Origin: Muscardinus avellanarius
Lineage: Eukaryota > Chordata > Mammalia > Rodentia > Gliridae
Length of the DNA: 64,000 nt
Assembly (NCBI GenBank): GCA_963383645.1
Contig: OY726565.1
Location: forward strand, 40,513,944-40,577,943
Direction of reading: 5' to 3'
Below the pieces are notes generated by a model. The model searched no databases. It saw only the letters and a list, made by a program, of their open reading frames with translations, and was not told the DNA's origin. Below, piece by piece: positions 33,470-43,648 of this stretch (positions within the stretch are counted from its first letter, which is position 1; each line of letters opens with the position of its first letter). Made by a program: the position numbers and the translations under genes.

Positions 33470-34870
33470 CTCATGGGAGGCCCCAGTTCTGGTCTCGCTG
33501 GCCCCTGCACCAGTCTAACCCCTAAGCTGGCTTTGGTCCCGGCCTTGGAGGCCGCAGGAGTGAACTTGCCTCACGCCAGGCTCCGATGCTGGCCATTGGC
33601 CCCTGCACTGGCCTAACCCCTTGGCAGGATTCCAATCCCGGCCTCGGAGGCCCCAGCACCAGCCTAGCCTCACGGCAGGCTCCAATGCCTGCCTCGTTGG
33701 CCCTAGCACCGGCCTAACCCCTCGGCAGGTTCCGTTCCCGGGTTAGGAGGCCCCAGCACTGGCCATGTCTCACAGCAGGCTCCGATGCCGGCCTTGCTGG
33801 CCCCAGCACCGGTCTAGCCCTTCGGCAGGTTGTTATCCTGGCCTCAGAGGCCCCAGTACCGGCCTTGCCTCATGGCAGGCTCCAATGCCGGCCTCGCTGG
33901 CCCCAGCACCGGCCTAACCCCTCGACAGGCTCTTATCCTGGCCTCGGAGGTCCCAGTACTGGCCTTGCCTCAAGGCAGGCTAAAATCCTGGCTTCGGAGG
34001 CCTCAGCACCAGCCTTGCCTCACGGCAGGCTCCAATGCCGGCCTCGCTGACCCCAGCATCGGCCTCACCCCTCGGCAGGCTCCAATCCCGGCCTCGGAGG
34101 CCCCAGTACCGGCCTTGCCTCATGGCAGGCTCCGGTGCCGGTCTCGCTGGCCCCAGCACCGGCCTAACCCCTCGGCCAGCTCCGATACTGGCCTCGGAGG
34201 TCCCAGCACCGGCCATGCCTCACGGCAGGCTGCGATGCCGGCCTCACTGGCCCCAGCACCGGCCTAACCCCTCAGCAGGCTCTTATCCTGGCCTTGGAGG
34301 CCCCAGTACTGGCCTTGCCTCAAGGCAGGCTCTGATGCCGGCCTCGCTGGCCCCAGCACCGGCCTAACCCTTCGGCAGGCTCTTATCCTGGCCTCGGAGG
34401 CCCCAGTACCGGCCTTGCCTCAAGGCAGGCTCCAATCCCGGCCTAGGAGGCCCCAGTACCAGCCTTGCCTCACGGCAGGCTCCGATGCCAGCCTCGCTGG
34501 CCCCAGCACCGGCCTAACCCCTCGGCAGGCTCTTATCCTGGCCTCGGAGGTCCCAGTACCAGCCTTGCCTCAAGGCAGGCTCCAATCCCGGCCTCGGAGG
34601 CCCCAGCACTGGCCTTGCCTCACGGCAGGCTCCGATGCCGACCTCGCTGGCCCCAGCACCGGCCTAACCCCTCGGCAGGCTCTTATCCTGGCCTCGGAGG
34701 CCCCAGTACTGGCCTTGCCTCAAGGCAGGCTCCAATGCTGGCCTCGCTGGCCCCAGCATCGGTCTAACCCCTCGGCAGGTTCCAGTCCCGGCCACGGAGG
34801 TCTCAGTAGTGGCCTTGCCTCACAGCAAGCTCCAATGTCGGCCACTGGCCCCGGTGCCCACCTAACCCCT
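33470..34870. repeat. 50-bp minisatellite (VNTR) with A/B alternation
   Basis: GC-rich tandem array. From 33801 to 34801 the motif (c/t)c(c/t)cagyayy recurs at every 50th base without a single-base slip. Two unit types mostly alternate: one with 'ggccttgcctcacggcaggc' and one with 'ggcctaacccctcggcaggc'. This gives a loose 100-bp higher order, with local A-A pairs (near 34401-34451). Edge units (33470-33780) are diverged and of uneven length. The array lacks stops in several frames, so long frames on both strands are by-products. Confidence 0.95.
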
Positions 34871-35394
34871 CAGCAGGTTCCAATCACTGTCTCTGTGGTT
34901 ATTATTTCAAAGGTTCCAGGTGTAATGTATCAGATCTCTGCCTCCTCTGAGTATTGGCCACTGGCATTGCCACTGCCTCCACCGTTTCAAATCCTTCCCA
35001 GGCTCTTTTTCCACTCTGAATGTTGTCCAGTGTTCCTAAGCATGCGTGATGGTAGCATTCGACATTTGGTGTAATTTCTCCAAAAAAATAAAGTTGGTAA
35101 GATCCGGTTTCTCCTTCTCCTGAATACAAGTCTCCACCACTATCGCGGAGAACTCTTTCAACACCGCATTTCTCCTTGGTCTCCGCTAAACTCTCTCCTT
35201 ACAGGTGATGTCTGAGATTCTTAACAATATAGAGAAATAGCAGTCCTCTTTCACGGTGAATTTTTCCATAAGTTCCAGTGCATTTAGATAAGTTTTGTCT
35301 GCATCTCCAGTGTCCTGGCATCCATAATGGCTTTCTTACCTCCTCTCTGATATTTTTCTTTATCTTTTTCTGTTCTGGGCCGGTTTTACCAGGG

Positions 35395-35514
35395 GTCTGG
35401 CGTGCTACTCGCAGTTCGGCCCGGGGTCCAGAGTCCCGCGACCCGGGCCCCATCTGGCGTGCCCCGCCCGCGACCCCCGCCCAGAACCCAGCGTCTTACT
35501 GGGCCCGGTTTCTC
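35395..35514 (-). promoter_or_regulatory. GC/CpG-rich 5' end, possible internal promoter
   Basis: About 120 bp with many CpGs ('gcgggcggggc', 'cccgggtcgcggg', 'cgggccgaactgcgag') at the 5' terminus of the composite element. GC-rich 5' ends with internal promoters are usual for L1 and SVA. A promoter role is inference; a 'gggcgggg' GC-box-like motif is visible. Confidence 0.4.
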
Positions 35515-35667
35515 CCCCCAATCCTATTTTATTTTCTATTTTGAAACAGGATCTCATTAAGTTGTTGAGAGCTCTTGCTAAGTTACTGAGGTTGGCCTTG
35601 AACTTGTGATCCTCCTGTCTCAGCCTCCCAAGCACTAGCATCACAGGCAAGCACCTCCACACCTGGC
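35515..35667 (-). mobile_element. SINE, B1 half, remainder of split copy
   Basis: Continues the SINE of 32937-33001 from the linker through the B1 half, ending 'ctccacacctggcc'. Confidence 0.9.
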
Positions 35668-35839
35668 CCCTGTACTATATTTCTAATCAACACACTGTAA
35701 GGAAATGACTTTCGTTCTTCAGTATCATGAGCATTTATCTCTGATTTAGATGTAAGGTGAATATAATCTACTCTGACATGAAAAGCTGGTTGAGACCATC
35801 AAGTATGGACAAATCCCTGAGGGTTACACTTCCTAGTAT

Positions 35840-35975
35840 GTATGTATGTACATATGTATATATGTGTATGTATATATGATATGCATGCATATTAATATAC
35901 ATACACACATATGATATACATACATATATGGTATACAAACATACATACATATGTACATACAGATATATGTATATT
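35840..35975. repeat. (TATG)n/(CATA)n-rich low-complexity tract
   Basis: Alternating TATG, TATA and CATA units, self-complementary in places. No SINE tail relation is obvious. Confidence 0.9.
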
Positions 35976-35982
35976 CATATAT

Positions 35983-36098
35983 TCTTGCTAAGTTGCTGAG
36001 GTTCTCACTAAATTCCTGACGCTAGCCTCAAACCTACAATCCTCCTGTCTCAGCCTCCCAGGAACTGGGATTACAGGTGTGGGCCACCAGGCCTGGCG
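35983..36098 (-). mobile_element. SINE fragment, ID half missing
   Basis: Antisense middle and B1 half only. The sequence left of it is the TATG tract. Confidence 0.85.
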
Positions 36099-36617
36099 TG
36101 GAGCTTCTGGATCCTCAGTGGCTTTTGGTTGAGTTGTCTTGTCCGTTGTCTTATTACCCTTTGTTTTCTGCCTCCATTGGGTTTTCTGGAGTATTTTGGC
36201 CCATCTGGTCTTTGTGCCTTGACATTGTTGCCTCTGACTCTGGAGATTGCCTTAGACCTTAGTATCAATTCCGTGTGTCTTTACCCTAGTCTCTGTTCTC
36301 CACTCATATTTTCGATGGGTGCAAGCTTCCCTGAGAACTTCTGGCTCTTCTGCCACTGCACACAACTTGTCGAGAACCAGGATTTTAGGACTGGTCATAT
36401 GTCCAAATACTTACCTCTGCCTATGCTGTGCAATTTCTCCTAAGCTTTGTAGCTAAAGCATGGTGCTGGGTGTGGGATTTTCTTTGATGGCCTTGTAGCA
36501 GTTTATAGGCTAAGCCTTAAATCAGACCATTAGCTCCAAAGTCCTTTAATTCCATCCCATTTAATTCTTCCCTCTAAGCAGTCACCTCTCACTTATCTCT
36601 TCCTCTATCCACCTCTT
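36099..36617. other. Unidentified moderate-GC stretch
   Basis: Plus (36129-36443, 104 codons) and minus (36071-36268) frames overlap. The minus frame is Arg/Lys-rich. No family recognised; an eroded retrocopy or ERV scrap is possible. Confidence 0.4.
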
Positions 36618-36624
36618 TTTTTTT

Positions 36625-36826
36625 GGTGGCACTGTGGGTGGAACCAAGAGGCTTTCTACCTCCGGGGTATACTCCCAGACCTATTTTCTATTTTATTTGG
36701 AAACAGGGTTTCACTATGTTGCTGAAAGCCTCAATAAGTAGTTGAGGCTGGCTTCAAACCTGCGCGATCCTCCTGTCTCAGCCTCCCAAGCGCGGGGATT
36801 ACAAGCGTGTACCACCACGCCTGTCT
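36625..36826 (-). mobile_element. Dimeric B1-ID SINE
   Basis: Antisense, full length, 'ggtggaaccaagaggctttc' type. Its 5' end abuts the pyrimidine repeat at 36827. Confidence 0.9.
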
Positions 36827-36963
36827 TCTTCTTCTTCTCCTTCTCCTTCTCCTTCTCCTTCTCCTTCTCCTTCTCCTTCTCCTTCCCCTTCTCCTTCTCC
36901 TTCTCCTTCTTCTTCTTCTCCTTCTCCTTCTCCTTCTCCTTCTTCTTCTTTTTTTTTTTTTTT
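36827..36963. repeat. (CTTCTC)n polypyrimidine tract
   Basis: About 120 bp of TTC/TCC hexamers ending in a run of about 18 T. A Phe/Ser frame through it is the repeat itself. Confidence 0.97.
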
Positions 36964-37421
36964 TATAAATGCTTTCTGATATCTTTTTTCTGCCTGGCTA
37001 AGGCTTCCTGTATTTCATGTTCTAAATTCTCACTATTTGTAGCTTATTGTAATCCTCAATGTTCAGATTTATAGATTTTGCTTTAACTATGTAAAAGGAT
37101 AATTTATTTTGAGTTTAATTTTAGAAATCTTTTAATTTAAAATAAAACTATATTTCAAGACTATTATTTTACTAGAATTAATTCAAGAAGCCAGACTTAA
37201 CACTTAAATTTGACTCATGTTCTCTTGCCCCAACTGGTATCTTCTTAATTCAGGGAGAGGTGGATCACATTTACTCAAAAGATAGGAAAATGTGGCATGA
37301 AAATACATCTGAAAATATTCTAGAAGGTCTTCCTGTTATGTCTGGGTTAACTTGTCTCCATCTTCACATCTTTTACTCTATTCTTTTTATTGCTGTAGTA
37401 TTTTTTTTTAAAAAAACTGCA
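36964..37421. other. No recognisable gene
   Basis: AT-rich, unique-looking. Confidence 0.5.
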
Positions 37422-37661
37422 AGCCGGGTGTGGTGGTGCATACCTGTAATCCCAGCATTCGGGAGGCTGACACAGGAGGATTGTGGTTTGCAGACAGCCT
37501 CAGCTATAGTGAGGCCCTTTTCAACTCAGTGAGACCCTGTATCAAAATCAAGAATAGAAAATAGGGATGAGGATGTAGCTTGGAGGTAGAATGCCCCTGG
37601 GTTCCATCCCCAGTACTGCAAAACCAAACCAAACCAAAACAAAACAAAACAAAACAAAACA
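37422..37661 (+). mobile_element. Dimeric SINE with (AAAAC)n tail
   Basis: Full-length plus-strand copy (37422-37620), then AACC/AAAAC units. Confidence 0.92.
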
Positions 37662-38024
37662 ATGCAAATCTGCTTATATTGTTCTCTTGCTCAGAATTCT
37701 TCAGTGGATCCCTGAAATCTTCATGATGCATGTAAAACTCTTTAGCTTGTATCTTTTGTTCACTCCATCTTTTTTTCTGGAGCATTCTCCTTTTCATTTA
37801 CTTTTCTCAGTTTTTAATTGTTCTCCAAATTCCTCTGATTTTTTTTCCTTTTCAACAAGTTATTTTGCAATATAATACATGCATATGTATATAATTTTCT
37901 TCTAGTTTTGCATCCCAGCTACTGATTCCCCTTCATTCACAAAGGGAAACCACTAAAACTAGTTCCTTCTATATCCTAGAGATATTCTAAGCATGTTAAA
38001 GAATAAAAAAAAAAAATGGAGATG
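37662..38024. other. No recognisable feature
   Basis: AT-rich DNA with short frames only. Confidence 0.5.
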
Positions 38025-38198
38025 GCCTGGTGCCGCACGCTTGTAATCCTCGTGCTTGGGAGGCGGAGACAGGAGGATCGCGCAGATTCAAAGACAGCCC
38101 CGCTGGCTTAAGAGACCCTGTTTTCAAATAAAAATATAAAATAGGTCTGGGAGTGTAGCCCGGAGGTAGAAGGGCTTCCAGGAACCCCAGTACCACCA
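38025..38198 (+). mobile_element. Dimeric SINE, short-middle variant
   Basis: Plus-strand member: 'ggcggagac', 'gctggcttaagagaccctg' and 'ggcttccaggaaccccagta'. Same diagnostic changes as at 1597 and 31203. Confidence 0.88.
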
Positions 38199-38338
38199 AA
38201 AAAAAAAAAAGGAGAAAATAACAACCAAAATTTGGTTATTTGACAAGATCAATGAAATTAGCATAGCTGGATGAATTATGAAAATCAAATTATTAAAATA
38301 AAAAAAAGTGGATTTAATTATATAGAAAACAAAAGGAT

Positions 38339-38510
38339 CGTCAAGCATGGTGGAACATACCTAAAATCTTAGTATTTGTTAATCTGAGGCAGGAGGATTG
38401 CAGCTTTAAGGGCACCCTCAACAAACCAGGAAGACTCTGTTTTATAATAAAATAGGGCTGAGAGTATAGCTCAGAGGTAGAATGCCCCTGAGTTCAATCC
38501 TCAATTCCCC
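38339..38510 (+). mobile_element. Diverged dimeric SINE
   Basis: Plus-strand, B1 half strongly mutated, middle shortened. Confidence 0.8.
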
Positions 38511-38666
38511 CCCAAAAAAGTCTGTTAATCTCCACAAGTTTGTAAGTTTTCTAGTTTTACTTCAGATTGATTTCTAATTTCGTCTATTGTGGTCAGAGAA
38601 AATAATTTATATGATATATGTCTCTTAGAATCTGTTAATACAGAATTTATGGCCTAATGTGATATG

Positions 38667-38780
38667 TTTCAAAATAAAAATTAAAAAATAGGTCTGGAGG
38701 CATAGCTTGGAGGTAGAAGGCCCTAGGTTTCAATTCCAGTACCACAACCACTGGAAAAGAAAAAAAAAAAAAAATATATA
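38667..38780 (+). mobile_element. SINE ID half only
   Basis: Begins in the linker and ends with an A run and (AT)n. The B1 half is missing (5' truncation). Confidence 0.82.
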
Positions 38781-39067
38781 TATATCTTTCACATCTATTG
38801 ATTTAATTTTTGCCTCATCGATTTTTCAGTCTATTATTAGTTACATAAATATTTATGAATTTTATCTTATTTTTATATCTGAACATTTAATTAATATGTA
38901 ATGTTCACTTTGTCTTATTTTCTTTTTTTATTTAAGTATATTATTGTCTGATATTAGAACGACCACTCCTGCTTTCTTTTACTTACTATTTTCATGGGAT
39001 ATACCTTTTTGTCCTTGTACTTATAATTTATTTGTGTCTCCAGATTTAAAATGAGTCTTTTGTATCT
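38781..39067. other. No recognisable feature
   Basis: AT-rich DNA. Confidence 0.5.
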
Positions 39068-39157
39068 AAGCGTGGTAGCACATACTTGTAATCTCAGCAT
39101 TTGGGAGGCTGAGACAGGTGGAACGTGATTTGTGAACAGCCTCAGCTACTTAGTGAG
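39068..39157 (+). mobile_element. SINE, 5' half, split by the ERV
   Basis: Plus-strand B1 half ending 'agctacttagtgag'. The same SINE resumes after the ERV at 43649. Confidence 0.9.
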
Positions 39158-39556
39158 TGATAGGTCAGGTTCCCCCCTTCCACCATGGGACCCCGCAGCA
39201 GGGACAGGAGGCAGAACCCTCCTGTTAAAGTGGAGATATCGCATGACTCCAGGTGTCATGAGACTTCAGACATCGCGAGACTATAGATGTCGTGAGAGGA
39301 CTGGTTAGCCCCACCCCAGGATCCGGATACATAAATGCCATCAGTTCCTCTCTGACATCGTGACTCTGCCGACCAACCGTGACCGATGGCCAGCTCTGCT
39401 GACCATGTGGCTCTGCTGCTTGGTCATCGATCCCTTTTCCCACAGTCGGCAGACCTCACCTGAAGGTGCCAGTTTGATTAAAAACGCCTGGTCTCACACA
39501 ATAACTTGGCTGGTGTTTGCCTCCTTTGCTCCTTCCAACTCCAGTTAAATGTTACA
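39158..39556 (+). repeat. ERV 5' LTR
   Basis: 399 bp, starting 'tgataggtcagg' and ending 'gttaca' (TG...CA). It has repeated 'gagact..aggtgtc' motifs in U3 and 'tacataaatgccatcag', a TATA-like box near 39330. Confidence 0.92.
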
Positions 39557-39558
39557 TT

Positions 39559-39577
39559 TGGTGCATGAAATCTGGGA
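39559..39577 (+). other. ERV primer binding site
   Basis: 'tggtgcatgaaatctggga' begins two bases after the LTR. It most resembles a tRNA-Phe-type site with one extra base; the assignment is tentative because the site has mutated. Confidence 0.5.
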
Positions 39578-40830
39578 GGACTTTTGTATTTTTTTTCTCT
39601 TTCTTTTTTGGTCCTGTACCTCTCCTCTCCAACCTGACCCTCAATTGGACCAACCATTTTTTTAGACTGGGTGTGCTCTGAGGTCCCGCACTGGGTTCAC
39701 TGGGCTGAGGTGCACCCACCAGCAGTTCCTGCGCCCCGAGGTCCCTTCACCACTGCTTGCTGGGCAGCATGCACCCCACAGCCACTTGGGCCCTCCGCTA
39801 CTGATACAGCTCTGCGCTCCTGCATCCCACAGAGGTCTTTCAGACTGGGTGAGCTCCCTCCCCTTCCTCTGGTCAGCATGTTCTGGCTTCTTGCCTCTGG
39901 AGTTGGATCCTCTCTTTCTGCTGGTCCACTGGAACCTAAAATCCAAGTGCTTGGTGACCCATTGTCCTCCAGTCCACTGGGACCTCCCCCCGGGTGACCA
40001 GGTCATCCTCCAGTTTTGAGAAGGGATTGAGACGTCTTTCCTGATCTCTTAACCCCTGTTCCCAAATGATTGATCAGGAAAATTGGGATGCCTGTTTCCT
40101 GTTCTTTGTTCTCACCCACCAACCAGACATGGGAAGTCAGAATTCCATAATAATGGGTCACTGCAGCCCCCAAATGGAACTCTGAACTTTAATACCCTGA
40201 CTGGGATCAGCAACTTTTGTAGGCATTCTGGTACATAGTCAGAAGTCCTTTATGTCTAGGCTTTTTCCTGCATTCCCATTCCTCCAACTGCTCTCCCCTG
40301 TCAGACACCATTTTGTGATAGTGTGTAGTCGCTACCTTGTGACACCACAGTTGTCATCTTGGTCACTATCTTGTGACATTACACATTCATGACCTTGTGA
40401 CGTTATGCAGTCTCCATCTTGGTTGCCTCATGGCGGCGTGCCGGTGCCATCTGGTGGTTGCTGAGTTACAGGCATGGTTGCCAGCCAATGATTTTGCTGA
40501 GTCATAGGCACAGTTGCCATTTTGTGGTGACATGCAGTTGCCAGTGTCTGACCCTGCTGGGTTGCAGGTGCCACTTTCTGAGGACCCTGATCCACAGCAT
40601 CTCTCCTCACCGCCCTGGCCACCATCCTATCCTAGGACAGCCTCCCACTCTAACCCGTTCCCCCCGCACCCCCCTTCCATCCTCCCTTAAGGAACCAACC
40701 CTTACCTCCCCCTCACCCTGCTCCAGGGACCCCTCTTCTCTCTTGGCCCCGCTTTGTGAGGTGGCCGGTGCAGAAGGCGTAGTCCCTGTCCATGTTTCTT
40801 TCTCCCTCCCTGACGTTGCTCAGATTGAAA
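39578..40830 (+). other. ERV leader / N-terminal gag region
   Basis: Long CT- and GC-rich leader with no convincing matrix protein. The part at 40300-40560 holds short degenerate repeats around 'cttgtgac'. Several open frames on both strands reflect composition only. Confidence 0.55.
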
Positions 40831-41700
40831 AAAAAACACAAAAAAACTGGGTTCTTTTTCTGCCAATCCATTTGGTTTTATTAAAAAATTACAATACATT
40901 GCAAAAGCATATGATCTAACATGGCAGGATCTTTGTGTTATTTTAACCTCTGCCCTAACTCCAGATGAACGTGATCGTATTGTAAAGGCTTCCCGGGAAC
41001 GGGCTGACCAGGCAACTGTGGTTCCTTCTGAGGATCCCCACTGGGACGATCAGCCAGCCCCTAACAGTAGGGGAATAAAAATGAGAGACCATATGATACT
41101 ATGCCTTCTTGATGGCAGGCAGGCTGCTTCCCATAAAGTGGTTAATTATGATAAACTTAAGGAAATCACCCAAGGTTCAGATGAAAACCTAGCTGTTTTT
41201 CTTAGTCAGCTACAGGAGGCTTTTACCCTCTATACCCACTTAGATCCATTTACTGAGGCAGGCTAGTGGTGTTAGCAACCCATTTCATTGGGCAATCAGC
41301 CCCTGATATTAAAAAAATTAAGACAGGCTGAGGACTCAGACCCCTATCCGAGATTTGGTGAACATGGCATTTAAAACCTTTAATTCCTGAGAGAAACAGG
41401 CTGAAATGGAGCATACACTCCGACTTTGCCAAAAGGCAGATCTCTGGTAGCTGCCCTGAGGCTGGCAGTGGTGGCTCAGCCCTCTGGAGTGCCACCTAGG
41501 GGTGGAGGACAGCAATGACCACTATCTCCAAGAGCCTGCTTCAAGTGCAGCAAGGCCACACCCACCAATCAGACCATGCCCGGTGTGCAGCCAGGAGGGC
41601 CACTGGAACAGTGCCCTTGGAAAAGTGGTGAGCACCAAGGGTATCAACACAGGGGGACCACCTTTCCAGACCAGGCCCCGCTGCTGGCCCTACTCGGCCT
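40830..41700 (+). pseudogene. gag: ERV gag relic (capsid, nucleocapsid)
   Basis: A capsid-like block 'AYDLTWQDLCVILTSALTPD' (about 40890-40970) leads to 'NYDKLKEITQGSDENLAVFL' (about 41140-41210), a pattern of gammaretroviral capsids. A zinc-knuckle remnant 'CPVCSQEGHW' (about 41570-41600) loses its last cysteine to a frame change. Stops and shifts after about 41266 break the frame. Gag proteins build the virus particle; this copy cannot encode one. Confidence 0.85.
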
Positions 41701-41830
41701 GACCAAAGACTGACAGCTCCCAGACTCCTCAACTTGATCATTCTTGCCAGGCCAGGGTAATTCTCAAGGTAGCAGGTGAGGCAATCACTACATACTACAG
41801 GCCCTCTTTTACAGGACAAAATTGTTTTGC
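41700..41830 (+). pseudogene. ERV protease start, truncated
   Basis: 'ARVILKVAGEAI' is the usual lead-in to the retroviral aspartic protease. The sequence leaves the family before the catalytic DTGA motif and soon enters integrase-like sequence. Confidence 0.55.
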
Positions 41831-42670
41831 CTGAGGCTCAAGCTGAAGAGGTAATTGGCATAAAACATAATTCCCTACACGTGGGACCTGTGGTGCTTAA
41901 ACATTTTCTAACCCCCTTTTTAATTCTCCCCCCCTGAAACAGCTGATTAGTAAAGTCAGTGCCTCCTGTTCTACTTGTGCTGCTGTTTCTTCCCAAGGAG
42001 GCCTTCGTCCCTCTTCTCCTACCCACCAAATGAGAGGACACTTGCCAGGACAGGACTGGCAAATTGACTTCACCCATATGCCTTCTCACACAAAAAACTA
42101 AAGTATCTTCTTACCATGGTGGAGACCCTAACAGGTTGGGTAGAGGCTTTTCCCTCAAAGGACGAGACAGCCAGCACAGTGGCCAATGTTTTATGCTCAG
42201 ACATCATCTCTCGGTTTGGACTCCCCAATTCCTTACAGTCTGATAATGGACCAGCTTTTATTTCTAAGGTTACTCAACAGGTGACACAAGCCCTTGGCAT
42301 TTCTTGGAAGCTCCACATCACATATCAACCAAAGTCATCAGAAAAGGCCACCAATATCTTAGGGAACATGCTGACCAATATCTTCCCCAACCTGGGACTG
42401 AAGAAGCAGCTCACACCTGACAGTCAAGGCCTTTAAGGCAGGGGATCAAGTCCTCCTCAAGTTGCTTCAACAAAAGCATTTCCAACCATGGTGGACTGGG
42501 CCTTTTACAGTGATCTTCAACACACCTACAGCAGCCAAACTGCTGGGGGACCCCACCTGGCATCACCTTACTCAGTTAAAAAGGGCTTCATTACAGCAAC
42601 CTCATGACAATTTCTCCTGTATAGTACTGGGGCCCACTAAACTCTGTTTTTCTTGGCATAATTCTCTTTA
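41830..42670 (+). pseudogene. pol: ERV integrase relic
   Basis: An HHCC-type start with 'SCSTCAAV' (about 41965), then 'DWQIDFTH' (about 42053) with the first catalytic Asp, and 'QSDNGPAFISK' (about 42236) with the second. The place of the catalytic Glu after 'YQPKSSE' does not align to a Glu. A C-terminal 'WWTGPFTVI' block follows at about 42490. Stops separate the pieces. The core would integrate viral DNA; here it is dead. Confidence 0.85.
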
Positions 42671-43233
42671 ATGCTTTTATTTCAGCAGGTCTACTTGTTT
42701 ACATAGTACAGTGCTCTCCCTCTCTGGATACCAGACAGCCAGAAGTATTAAACTCTCTAAAATCCATTACTTGTGCTTCTGACCCAATAGCATGTTTTCC
42801 ATTTAACCAGACTGACTTATATTGCCTCTTCAAGTGGCTCTTCCATTTAAACTCTGACCAGGTTAAGCGAGAATCTAAAAACACAGTATTTCCAGTCTAC
42901 TGCATATATGAAAGGGTTCAAAAGGCTAGCAGCTGCTGGGCTCCTTCCCCTCCTGGCAAGGGCCAGTAGCTGATGGGCTCCTTCCATTCCTGGGACCTGC
43001 TTTTATGATTTGTCTTTTCTCTTAATAGCTCCTGATCTGTTAAAGTTTATTTGAACATGCATTACTGAGTTGTCCAGGGAAACCTCCAATAGACTCCCAC
43101 TGTGGTCATATTCCCACCTGTCCACTTCCAAAAGGCCCAACCTCTCCTGGCCAAGGGGCCCGCTATGACATCCCCTGATAGCAGAAAATAGTGATGGACT
43201 CAGTCATTACCTGATATCACCAAAAGGCCCAGA
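42671..43233 (+). pseudogene. ERV env remnant and pre-LTR region
   Basis: Only a scrap of surface-protein-like sequence with cysteines ('ITCASDPIACFPFNQT', about 42765-42810), then unrecognised DNA. No transmembrane subunit and no clear polypurine tract before the 3' LTR. Confidence 0.5.
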
Positions 43234-43648
43234 TGATAGATCAGGTCCCTCCCTTTCCCCACAGGACCCCACAGCAGGGACAGGAGGCAGAAACCCGGAA
43301 GCCAGAGCAGAGATGTTGCGAGACTCCAGGTGTCATGAGACTCCAGGTGTCGTGAGACTTCGGACATCGTGAGATTACAGATATCCCAAGAGGACTGGCT
43401 AGCCCCACCCCAGGCTTTGGCTACATAAATACCATCAGTTCCTCTCTGACCAGGTGACTCTGCTGACCGACTGACTGCTAGCCAATTCTGCTGACCACGT
43501 GGCTCTGCTGCTCCGTCATCAGTCCCTTCCCCCATGGTCGACAGACCTCGCCCGAAGGTGCCAGTTTGATTTAAGACGCCTAGTCTCACACAGTAACTTG
43601 GCTGGTGTTTGCCTCCTTCACGCCCTCCAATTCCATTTTAACATTACA
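43234..43648 (+). repeat. ERV 3' LTR
   Basis: 415 bp, 'tgatagatcagg' to 'acattaca'. It carries one more 'gagactccaggtgtc' unit than the 5' LTR, which explains most of the length difference. Substitutions between the LTRs show an old insertion. Confidence 0.92.

Larger units (their letters stand above)
33002..35514 (-). mobile_element. Composite VNTR retroposon, SVA-like architecture
   Basis: A 2513-bp insertion with a perfect 16-bp target-site duplication, so it moved as one unit. Read on the minus strand: a GC- and CpG-rich 5' end (35514 to about 35395); a 0.5-kb region with a splice-donor-like aggaggtaagaa (near 35340); a minisatellite of about 28 fifty-bp units (34870-33470); about 270 bp of unique sequence; then a 3' end with a G-rich purine run and an imperfect A tail (33200-33002). 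No protein domain is seen. SVA is a known hominoid element with GC-rich repeats, a VNTR and a retroelement-derived 3' end. Here the component sequences are different, and the likeness is of layout only. An internally deleted L1 with an unfamiliar 5'UTR is the main alternative. Confidence 0.72.
39158..43648 (+). mobile_element. Gammaretrovirus-like ERV, deleted
   Basis: A 4.5-kb provirus inside a SINE, with gtgag duplicated on each side (39153-39157, 43649-43653). Order: 5' LTR, primer site, long leader, gag relic, protease start fused to integrase, short env relic, 3' LTR. The reverse transcriptase and RNase H are missing, and all frames are interrupted. An intact class I provirus is usually about 8-9 kb, so about half is lost. 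It is an inert fossil. Confidence 0.92.

Noticed and set aside
33470..34870. CRISPR-like array
   Set aside because: Units are directly adjacent with no unique spacers, and the genome is mammalian.
33830..35074. Long plus-strand frames (up to 219 codons) through the minisatellite
   Set aside because: They exist because the 50-bp unit lacks stops in several frames. Frames also run on the other strand, the period is not a multiple of three, and no start context or domain is present.
39158..43648. Replication-competent provirus
   Set aside because: No reverse transcriptase or RNase H, minimal env, and stops and shifts in every gene.
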